Notes under the pieces: generated by a model
The model's database searches: none
What the model saw: the letters and a program-made list of their open reading frames with translations, nothing else
Told to the model about the DNA's origin: nothing
Made by a program: the position numbers and the translations under genes
Shown: positions 1-5,652 of the stretch, piece after piece
How the letters are laid out: each line of letters begins with the position of its first letter
Position numbering within the stretch: position 1 is the first letter of the stretch
NCBI GenBank assembly: GCA_046734915.1
Contig: JBKPSC010000324.1
Span: 1-8,371 of the forward strand
Length of the DNA stretch: 8,371 nucleotides
Direction: 5' to 3'
Source: VFZL01 sp046734915
Lineage (GTDB): Bacteria; Acidobacteriota; Vicinamibacteria; Vicinamibacterales; CAVVIG01

Positions 1-1
1 G

Positions 2-1363
2 ACGCCCGGTCAGGTGCCGCCGCTGCTGCCGAAAGGTCTGGCCTGGCGGCTCGAGCCCGGCACCGATCTGGTCGTCGAGCTTCATATGCAGCCAAGCGGG
101 AAGCCCGAATCCGTGCGGCCCGAAATCGGGTTCTACTTCGGTGCCGATCCACCCGACCGGACTCCCGTGATGTTGCGGCTCGGCAAGCAGAACATCGACA
201 TCGCACCGGAGGATGCGACGTACACGGTGCGCGACTCCTTCGTGCTGCCCGTCGACGTGACGCTCCAGGCCGTGCAGCCGCACGCTCACTCGCGCGCGCG
301 ACAGGTCCGGGCGATCGCCACGCTGCCGGATGGGAAGGTGACGCCCATCCTGTCGATCCGTGATTGGGATTTCCGGTGGCAGGACGTCTACCGCTGCGTT
401 CAGCCGCTGCCGCTGCCGAAGGGCACGACGCTGTCGATGACGATCACCTACGACAATTCGGCCGCCAACCCGCGGAATCCATGGATTCCGCCGCGGCAGG
501 TGTACTGGGGCCAGCGATCGGCGGACGAAATGGGCGACGTCTGGTTTCAGGTGCTCACCGGAAACCCGCGTGACTTCGACACGCTCACGGCACTGTTCCG
601 CCCGAAAGTGCTCGCCGAGGACGTCGTCGGCTACGAGCGGGAGCTGACGCGTCAGCCCGACAGCGCCGGGCTGCACGACAGTGCGGCGATGCTGTATCTC
701 GAGCTCGGCGACGCGCCAAAGGTGTTGGAGCACTTCAATGTATCGGCGCGGCTGCAGCCGGAGAGCGGCCCGGCGCACTTCAACCTCGGCACCGCGTTGT
801 CGATCAACAACCGGCTGGACGAAGCCGCCGCCGAGCTCAGACGCGCGCTCGAATTGCGGCCCGAGTACGCGCAGGCCCACAACAATCTCGGCTCGATTCT
901 GCGGCAGCGCGGACAGCTCGACGAAGCGCGCAGCCATTTCCGCGAGGCCGTGCGAATCGATCCGTCCAACGCGGAGGCCCACCGGAACCTCGGAGGCTTG
1001 AGCCGCGAGGCGGGTGATGGTCCCGGCGCGGTGACACACTATGAGGCGGCTCTGCGCGCGCGTCCAGACTGGCCGGCGGCGATGACGGACCTCGCCTGGG
1101 TGCTCGCCACCAGCCCGGATGCGTCCCTTCGCGACCCGCGGCGGGCCGTCGGGCTGGCGGAGCGGACGGCGGAGCTGACCGGCCGGCGCGAGCCGCTCGT
1201 CCTGGACGTCCTGGCCGCCGCGTATGCCTCGGCCGGCGACTTCGGACGCGCCGTGAGCACCGCCGAGTCCGCGCTCCAGTTCGCTCAGCAAGGGCCGGCC
1301 GCTGATACCATCCGGTCGCGCCTGGAGCTGTATCGGCGGGGAACGCCCTTCCTGGCGAAATGA
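2..1363 (+). CDS. PHM-like copper monooxygenase fused to C-terminal TPR repeats (5' partial)
   Basis: The frame is open to the left edge, so the protein starts outside the window; the in-frame GTG at 14 lies inside a conserved region and is not a credible start. Counting that codon as residue 1, residues 1-185 resemble the catalytic core of copper type II ascorbate-dependent monooxygenases. LHMQPSG (H24) fits the third CuH ligand of PHM (rat H172), PHAH (H90, H92) fits the CuM pair H242/H244, and SADEM (M173) fits the CuM methionine M314. The usual DWDFRWQ, LPKGT and YDNS motifs lie between. From about residue 215 to 420 there are at least four TPR units, clearest at 253-354 (AHFNLG, AHNNLG, AHRNLG). 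This suggests a copper oxygenase or copper-binding enzyme with a protein-interaction tail, probably exported, though its signal peptide is out of view. The substrate is unknown. The mapping to PHM was done by eye from family knowledge. Confidence 0.85.
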   Translation, partial: TPGQVPPLLPKGLAWRLEPGTDLVVELHMQPSGKPESVRPEIGFYFGADPPDRTPVMLRLGKQNIDIAPEDATYTVRDSFVLPVDVTLQAVQPHAHSRARQVRAIATLPDGKVTPILSIRDWDFRWQDVYRCVQPLPLPKGTTLSMTITYDNSAANPRNPWIPPRQVYWGQRSADEMGDVWFQVLTGNPRDFDTLTALFRPKVLAEDVVGYERELTRQPDSAGLHDSAAMLYLELGDAPKVLEHFNVSARLQPESGPAHFNLGTALSINNRLDEAAAELRRALELRPEYAQAHNNLGSILRQRGQLDEARSHFREAVRIDPSNAEAHRNLGGLSREAGDGPGAVTHYEAALRARPDWPAAMTDLAWVLATSPDASLRDPRRAVGLAERTAELTGRREPLVLDVLAAAYASAGDFGRAVSTAESALQFAQQGPAADTIRSRLELYRRGTPFLAK

Positions 1364-1369
1364 ACGTCG

Positions 1370-1406
1370 AGCGTGTTGACGCTTGCCTTCGTTTCGCGTA
1401 GCGTCA
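1370..1406 (+). promoter_or_regulatory. Candidate promoter with overlapping inverted repeat, upstream of ThuA gene
   Basis: TTGACG at 1376-1381 is a good -35 match. A 17-base spacer leads to TAGCGT at 1399-1404, a weak -10. A perfect 7-base inverted repeat, TGACGCT (1377-1383) and AGCGTCA (1400-1406), sits on the two boxes and could be an operator. The -35 box also overlaps a short hairpin, AGCGT-GTTG-ACGCT (1370-1383). The expected transcript start is about 35 bases before the GTG at 1447. Confidence 0.4.
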
Positions 1407-1446
1407 CCGCGTACCGAACATCTGCGACTTTGAACGGAGGTAGCCC

Positions 1447-2289
1447 GTGAAGAGGGGACTCATCGTCATTGCCGCATTGGCCTGCGTTTCGTGGAGCGTG
1501 GCCCATGCCCAACAGCCGCCCAGTCAGGGACCCGCGAAGCTTCAGACCCTGATCATCACAGGGCAGAACGGACACGATTGGTTCGGCACGACCCCGATCC
1601 TGCGGAAGATGCTCGAAGACACGGGACGCTTCGAGGTCCGCGTGACCGAAGAATTCCGCGGCGCGGGTCCGGAAACGCTCGCGCCCTACGACCTGGTCGT
1701 CGTCAATTACTTCGAGCGCGGCCGGAAGGAGCTCCGCTGGGGCGAGAAGACGGATGCCGCGTTCCAGGACTGGGTGAAATCGGGCAAGGGCCTGGTCGTC
1801 TACCACTTCTCGATGGCCGCGTTCGACGGCTGGGCCGAATACGAGAAGATGTCAGGCGGCAACTGGCGGCCGAACAACGGTCACCACTCCGCACGCCACG
1901 ACTTCACGGTCGACGTCAAAGATCCAGAGCATCCGATCACGAAGGGGCTGAAGGCCTCGTTCCCGCAGTCGAACGACGAGCTGTACGGCAACCTGCGCTG
2001 GCAGCCGCAGGGCTCGTTCCACGTGCTGGCGACGGCGAACGACAACCACGCGCTGTATCAGTTCAGCCGCACCGACTCGCGCGCGCCGCAGCCGCTGAAC
2101 GGACCGAGCACGGACGAGCCGATGCTGTGGACGGTGGATTACGGTCAGGGGCGTGTGTTCACCACGGCGCTCGGACATGACGTCGCCACCATCCAGACGC
2201 CGGCGTTCGTGACGACGTTCACCCGCGGAGCGGAGTGGGCGGCCACCGGGAAGGTGACGCTGCCGATTCCTCCCGCGATGGCCAAGTGA
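1447..2289 (+). CDS. Secreted ThuA-domain protein
   Basis: A 280-residue protein. The GTG start is supported by a Shine-Dalgarno GGAGG at 1436-1440, six bases upstream. Residues 1-21 form a signal peptide ending in AHA before QQ, so the mature protein is probably periplasmic. The rest matches the ThuA-like family, a class I glutamine-amidotransferase-like fold. Visible elements are TLIITGQNGHDW at 34-45, the hydrophobic strand YDLVVVNYF at 81-89, GLVVYHFSMAAF at 115-126, the ND-EL turn near 176-179, and GQGRVFTTALGHD at 233-245, followed by the typical RGAEWA tail at 260-265. Members occur widely beside sugar-degradation genes and are named after trehalose utilisation, but the reaction is generally not established, so no substrate is assigned. 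Its stop overlaps the start of the next gene by four bases, implying co-translation. Confidence 0.9.
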   Translation: MKRGLIVIAALACVSWSVAHAQQPPSQGPAKLQTLIITGQNGHDWFGTTPILRKMLEDTGRFEVRVTEEFRGAGPETLAPYDLVVVNYFERGRKELRWGEKTDAAFQDWVKSGKGLVVYHFSMAAFDGWAEYEKMSGGNWRPNNGHHSARHDFTVDVKDPEHPITKGLKASFPQSNDELYGNLRWQPQGSFHVLATANDNHALYQFSRTDSRAPQPLNGPSTDEPMLWTVDYGQGRVFTTALGHDVATIQTPAFVTTFTRGAEWAATGKVTLPIPPAMAK

Positions 2290-2621
2290 AGAAGCAGAAG
2301 GCTCGACGACCCAGGCCGAAGCGCGTGCCGGCCGCCCTCAAATGGGCGGCCGTCATCGCCGTGCTCGGGCTCGTCGGCTATGCGGTCATCAATACGGCGG
2401 GCGTCCCTTACGACGACCGCGCGATTGGCGTCGTCGATTTCTCCGGACTGACCTCGAGCCAGAAGCGCGAAGCGCTGCAGGCCGCCAACCGCTCGCGGTG
2501 TCCATGCGGCTGCAGCATGAACACCGCACAGTGCGTGGCGACCGACAGTACGTGCCCGCTTCGCGACGACAACATTCAGAAAATCCGCAACATGGTGCGG
2601 GAGGCGAGGCAAGGGGGGTAG
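2286..2621 (+). CDS. Small membrane-anchored CPCGC-motif cysteine protein
   Basis: A 111-residue protein started at GTG 2286, whose GTGA overlaps the stop of the ThuA gene; an earlier in-frame GTG at 2235 would add only out-of-frame ThuA sequence. The N-terminus is very basic (about six Lys and six Arg in the first 19 residues), followed by one hydrophobic segment at 20-36, giving an inner-membrane anchor with the rest outside. The soluble part carries five cysteines in CPCGC (72, 74, 76), C83 and C90, within an RCPCGCSMNTAQC stretch. This resembles the PCYCGC/CcmH-like class of small cysteine-cluster proteins found with exported redox or metal proteins, but I cannot assign a family with certainty. 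Metal binding or thiol chemistry is inference. No strong Shine-Dalgarno precedes the GTG, consistent with translational coupling. Confidence 0.75.
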   Translation: MKKQKARRPRPKRVPAALKWAAVIAVLGLVGYAVINTAGVPYDDRAIGVVDFSGLTSSQKREALQAANRSRCPCGCSMNTAQCVATDSTCPLRDDNIQKIRNMVREARQGG

Positions 2622-2637
2622 CTTCGCGTAACTTGCC

Positions 2638-2747
2638 GTCTTAGGTCCTATGTCTCAGGTCTTAGGGGCAAGCACTCGCCGGCAAAAGCATGCGGCGAGT
2701 CCAACACATAGGACTTAGCCTAAGACGTAAGACCTAAGACTTAAGAC
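2638..2747. repeat. Nested inverted repeat built of degenerate CTTAGGT heptamers
   Basis: The left arm 2638-2666 reads as heptamers CTTAGGT, CCTATGT, CTCAGGT, CTTAGGG. The right arm 2719-2747 is the same family on the other strand, and the arms pair at 24 of 29 positions. In the loop, ACTCGCC (2674-2680) and GGCGAGT (2694-2700) form a perfect 7-bp stem, and CCTATGT (2647-2653) pairs with ACATAGG (2706-2712). It fills the gap between two convergent genes, so a role as bidirectional transcription terminator is plausible. There is no clear run of T. Confidence 0.75.
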
Positions 2748-2749
2748 GA

Positions 2750-4108
2750 TCAAGCGTCAGCCCTCGAGACGTCCCCTTCCACCCGATCGACCCATCCGCG
2801 AATCATCCACCCCGCCCCGATCAGCACCACCAGCACCATCATCCAGCGCAGGACGACGGCCATGAACGCGGCGTCGATCACCGGCCAGACGAACTGATAC
2901 TGCAGCAGCAGGTTGAAGCGGTCCCACGTCCAGTGCCACGCCGTGTGCCCGACGAGGAGCGAGAGGATGATCGTGCCCAGACGCTCGGAAAGGCCGACTC
3001 GGAAGAGCAGCTGCAGGACCGGCACGATCAGCAGCACCAGCACCACGAGCCCGGCTTCGAGGCCGATATTGAACGCGATGAGCGAGGCGAAGACGTGATC
3101 GCCGGCAAACTGCTGCGTCTGCCGCAGCGTGAACGCGAACGCGAACCCGTGCACCAGTCCGAACGCGAACGTCATCAGCCAGCGTCGCTCGAGCCGTGGT
3201 CCGGCGATGTTTTCGAACGCCAGGTAGAGGATTGACGCTGCCACCAGCGTGTCGATGAGCGCCGGGAACCAGAGCGCGCTGGGCGCCATGTCGTACACCG
3301 ACGCGACGAGCGACAGCGAGTGCGCGACGACGAACGAGGTGACGATGGGGACGAGTGCCTTCAGCCGCCGGAAGGGGATGAGGAGGCAGAAGAGAAACAG
3401 CACGTGCTCCGATCCGTCGAGGATGTGAAAGAAGCCATCCTTGGCGAAACGCCAGGCCGCCTGGAACCAGCGCGGATCGAGCAGCACCGGTCCCGAGTCC
3501 CCGTGCAGCTCGAACACGCGGGTCCGTCCGTCTGGCCCGAGAAAGCGAACGATGGTCTGCGTCTGAATGCCCAATCGGACGAAGCGCGGGTACAGCGAAA
3601 AATGCGACTCGTCGGAGGCGATCGGGTACTCGAAGAGCACGTCGATCATGCCCTGGTTCTTGATGAGTTGCGTGTCGTCTGGCAGACGCGGGCCCCGAAT
3701 CTGCGCGAGTGCCTGTTCGTAGCTCTCGAACGCGCCGTCGGATGGCAGTGACGCGCGGACGGCGGCGACGGTCGGGTACGGCAGCGGGCGGCCCTCTTCG
3801 AGCACCTGCAGGTTGTCGCCGAGCCAGAGGGTCGACGCATCGTGGAGGAACGGATCGGCGCGCGTGATGTCGAGGAACGCCTCGGGCCCGATGAGCGGCC
3901 AATCGATGTCGGTCATGGCCTCGAGCGGCGCGCGGATGAGCAGCCGGAGCACCTGACCTTCGGGTTTGAAGAACACGTGAATCACGACATCGTTGGGAAT
4001 TTCGTGGCCGCGGAGGGTCGCCAGCCAAGGCGAGACACACGCCGCGAACAACAGGACGAGGGCGGCCACGCCGCGGCCAGCCCCTGTTTTGAAAGAAGAC
4101 GAGAGCAT
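2750..4108 (-). CDS. HupE/UreJ-type membrane protein
   Basis: A 452-residue protein read right to left. The ATG at 4108-4106 begins a signal peptide (hydrophobic stretch about 12-31) leading to GHEIPNDV, a typical start of the mature protein in this family; the frame stays open further upstream but overlaps the divergent gene. Residues 35-210 form an extracytoplasmic soluble domain without motifs I can name. Residues 225-435 are a multi-helix membrane domain of the HupE/UreJ_2 type. It carries FFHILDGSEHVLF (227-239), VAHSLSL (261-267), FENI (298-301), FGLVHGFAFAF (316-326), FNIGLEAG (346-353) and HTAWHW (388-393). The conserved His/Glu/Asp residues in helices resemble metal-transporter sites. 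HupE and UreJ relatives are linked to nickel, but for this large, long-N-terminus branch the cargo is not established. It is divergent from the propeller gene and convergent with the small cysteine protein gene. Confidence 0.88.
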   Translation of the reverse strand: MLSSSFKTGAGRGVAALVLLFAACVSPWLATLRGHEIPNDVVIHVFFKPEGQVLRLLIRAPLEAMTDIDWPLIGPEAFLDITRADPFLHDASTLWLGDNLQVLEEGRPLPYPTVAAVRASLPSDGAFESYEQALAQIRGPRLPDDTQLIKNQGMIDVLFEYPIASDESHFSLYPRFVRLGIQTQTIVRFLGPDGRTRVFELHGDSGPVLLDPRWFQAAWRFAKDGFFHILDGSEHVLFLFCLLIPFRRLKALVPIVTSFVVAHSLSLVASVYDMAPSALWFPALIDTLVAASILYLAFENIAGPRLERRWLMTFAFGLVHGFAFAFTLRQTQQFAGDHVFASLIAFNIGLEAGLVVLVLLIVPVLQLLFRVGLSERLGTIILSLLVGHTAWHWTWDRFNLLLQYQFVWPVIDAAFMAVVLRWMMVLVVLIGAGWMIRGWVDRVEGDVSRADA

Positions 4109-4119
4109 GAACGTATCTA

Positions 4120-4129
4120 AAGTATACTT
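4120..4129. promoter_or_regulatory. Palindromic double -10 element in a divergent intergenic region
   Basis: AAGTATACTT is a perfect 10-base palindrome, so TATACT is read on both strands (plus 4123-4128, minus 4126-4121). On the minus strand only 12 bases separate TATACT from the HupE-type ATG at 4108, and no Shine-Dalgarno is present, suggesting a nearly leaderless mRNA. On the plus strand the propeller gene would have a leader of about 65 bases. No convincing -35 box is seen on either side. Confidence 0.4.
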
Positions 4130-4200
4130 ACCGCCTTCGCCGGCTGGCTGGTGCGCCGATGCGCGTGTCCGAGCGGCCGGGCCCGAGAGGGGGAGGCGCG

Positions 4201-5397
4201 ATGAGGGGTAAGCGTAATGTGATGATGGGGGTGGCCATCGTAGGCGTGCTTGGCGCGCTTGCCGTTGCCCAGAGCCAGTTCCAGCGAGCCGCGGCGGCCC
4301 AGAGCAAAGGCGCCGTTCAGGCGCCACGCTTCGAGGTCGATCCATTGTGGCCCAAGCCGTTGCCGAATCATTGGGTGCTCGGCTCGACCATTGGCGTCGA
4401 CGTCGATTCCGGCGACAACATCTGGATCATCCATCGCGGCCGGGCGACGCAGGATCCCAAGGAAATCTACGCCGCGCAGAATCCGCCGATGGCGGAGTGC
4501 TGCCAGCCGGCGCCGCCCGTGCTCGCCTTTGATCAGACAGGCAAGCTGATTCAGTCGTGGGGCGGTCCCGGACAGGGCTACGAGTGGCCGCAGTCGAACC
4601 ACGGCATCACCGTCGAGAAAGGCGGGACGGTGTGGATCGGCGGCAACGGCGGCAACGACGGCCACATCCTCAAGTTCACCAAGGAAGGCAAGTTCGTGAA
4701 GCAGTTCGGCTTCATGTACGCCAATGCCGGCAGCACCGACACCTGGGCCTTCAAACAAGTCGCCAAGATCTTCCTGGATGAGACGGCGAAGGAAGCCTAC
4801 ATCGCGGACGGGTATGGCAACCACCGCGTCGCCGTGATCGACATGGAGAGCGGCAAGATAAAGCGCATGTGGGGCGCGTACGGCAAGCCGCCGACGGACG
4901 AGAACCTCGGCCGTTACAACCCGACGGCGCCGGTCGCTCAGCAGTTCCGCAACCCGGTCCACTGTGCGGAGGTCTCGAACGACGGCTTCGTCTATGTCTG
5001 CGACCGGCCGAACGACCGCCTCCAGATCTTCACCAAGGACGGCAAGTTCGTGAAGGAAGTGTTCATCGCCAAGAACACCCTGGGCGACGGCTCGGTCTGG
5101 GAAGTGGAGTTCTCGAAAGACCAGGCGCAGCGGTACCTGTACGTGAACGACGGCGCGAACCACCACATCTACATCTATGACCGCGCCTCGATGGAACTGC
5201 TGACGCAGTTCGGCGACGGCGGCCGTCAGCCGGGCCAGTGGTACGCAGTACACAGCATCGCCGTCGACTCGAAGGGCAACATCTATACGACGGAAACCTA
5301 CGAGGGGAAGCGCGTCCAGAAGTTCGTCTACAAGGGCCTGGCTCCGGTCACCAAGAAGGATCAGGGCACGGTCTGGCCGACTAGTGCGACGCAATAA
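4201..5397 (+). CDS. Exported six-bladed NHL propeller, PAL-like (copy 1)
   Basis: A 398-residue protein. ATG 4201 is preferred over the in-frame ATG 4159 because GGAGG at 4192-4196 sits just before it and the signal peptide then starts cleanly; the paralogue downstream has the same GGAGGCG spacing. Residues 1-34 are a signal peptide or anchor (cleavage near AAA-Q). Residues 42-375 form NHL/SMP-30-like beta-propeller blades. Positions matching the active site of peptidyl-alpha-hydroxyglycine lyase (rat PAL numbering) are R79 in IIHR (R533), H134 in SNHGI (zinc H585), Y205 in DGYGN (Y654), H254 in PVHCAE (zinc H690), R269 in CDRPNDR (R706) and H351 in VHSIAVD (zinc H786). A zinc-dependent lyase or hydrolase outside the cytoplasm is therefore plausible, but the substrate is unknown and many bacterial homologues are uncharacterised. 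It is transcribed away from the HupE-type gene and ends before a strong terminator. Confidence 0.87.
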   Translation: MRGKRNVMMGVAIVGVLGALAVAQSQFQRAAAAQSKGAVQAPRFEVDPLWPKPLPNHWVLGSTIGVDVDSGDNIWIIHRGRATQDPKEIYAAQNPPMAECCQPAPPVLAFDQTGKLIQSWGGPGQGYEWPQSNHGITVEKGGTVWIGGNGGNDGHILKFTKEGKFVKQFGFMYANAGSTDTWAFKQVAKIFLDETAKEAYIADGYGNHRVAVIDMESGKIKRMWGAYGKPPTDENLGRYNPTAPVAQQFRNPVHCAEVSNDGFVYVCDRPNDRLQIFTKDGKFVKEVFIAKNTLGDGSVWEVEFSKDQAQRYLYVNDGANHHIYIYDRASMELLTQFGDGGRQPGQWYAVHSIAVDSKGNIYTTETYEGKRVQKFVYKGLAPVTKKDQGTVWPTSATQ

Positions 5398-5411
5398 CGG
5401 AAGGCCCGGGG

Positions 5412-5454
5412 CTTAGGGTCTTAGGTCTTAAGGCTTAAGTCTTAGGTCTTAGGA
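5412..5454. repeat. Tandem degenerate CTTAGGT heptamer array
   Basis: Six consecutive units can be read: CTTAGGGT, CTTAGGT, CTTAAGG, CTTAAGT, CTTAGGT, CTTAGGA, all but the first exactly seven bases. It is the same repeat family as at 2638-2747 and again lies just after the 3' end of a gene. The array is AT-richer than its surroundings and has no coding potential. Confidence 0.75.
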
Positions 5455-5458
5455 CGAG

Positions 5459-5495
5459 CCGGGAACCCAGGACCCAGAACCGCAGAACCCGGAAC
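5459..5495. repeat. Short GAACCC-type degenerate repeat
   Basis: Directly after the heptamer array comes a run of about five related units (GGGAACCC, AGGACCC, AGAACCG, CAGAACCC, GGAAC), again with a period of seven to eight bases. The ends, CCGGG (5459-5463) and CCCGG (5488-5492), are complementary and could close a weak hairpin. Confidence 0.5.
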
Positions 5496-5502
5496 TGACA
5501 CC

Positions 5503-5544
5503 AACCCCGGTTCGGCTCCCGCCGAACCGGGGTTTTTCTCTTTT
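5503..5544 (+). terminator. Strong intrinsic terminator of propeller copy 1
   Basis: A perfect 13-bp stem, AACCCCGGTTCGG (5503-5515) and CCGAACCGGGGTT (5522-5534), encloses the six-base loop CTCCCG. The stem runs into a T-rich tract TTTCTCTTTT (5535-5544). It separates the two propeller paralogues, so they are probably transcribed independently. Confidence 0.88.
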
Positions 5545-5556
5545 GCCCCCCGAAGT

Positions 5557-5568
5557 TTCGCGTATACT
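5557..5568 (+). promoter_or_regulatory. Candidate -10 region of propeller copy 2
   Basis: TATACT at 5563-5568 differs from the -10 consensus by one base and is preceded by TTCGCG. No clear -35 is visible; the expected place falls in the T-rich tail of the terminator (around 5541-5546). The predicted leader to ATG 5653 is about 75 bases. Confidence 0.42.
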
Positions 5569-5652
5569 GTCGCCGCGCTGATAAGCTACGACGGCCGTGT
5601 GTGTGGGCCGGTGCGACGAGGTTTCCTCTCAGGACCGGGATGAGGAGGCGAT

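Noticed and set aside
14..16. In-frame GTG as the start of the copper monooxygenase gene
   Set aside because: It lies within the conserved PHM-like core and the frame continues to the window edge, so the gene is truncated by the window.
2757..4040. Second long minus-strand frame (427 codons) inside the HupE-type gene
   Set aside because: Its product is Arg/Ala/Gly-rich with no membrane segments, while the overlapping frame encodes a clear HupE/UreJ-type protein.
4159..4161. Upstream ATG as start of propeller copy 1
   Set aside because: It adds 14 polar, Gly/Arg/Pro-rich residues ahead of a good signal peptide and lacks the GGAGG that precedes ATG 4201.
4343..4345. Upstream minus-strand ATG giving a 531-residue HupE-type protein
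   Set aside because: The extra 79 residues are low-complexity, overlap the start of the divergent propeller gene, and would bury the signal peptide.
4117..5394. Long open frame (425 codons) antisense to propeller copy 1, with a similar one at 5710-6717 antisense to copy 2
   Set aside because: They resemble each other only because the sense genes are paralogues. The sense frames carry the signal peptides, Shine-Dalgarno sites and NHL motifs; the antisense products are low-complexity, typical of GC-rich shadow frames.
5412..5454. Repeat array considered as a CRISPR
   Set aside because: Units are seven bases, contiguous and degenerate, with no spacers and no cas genes nearby.
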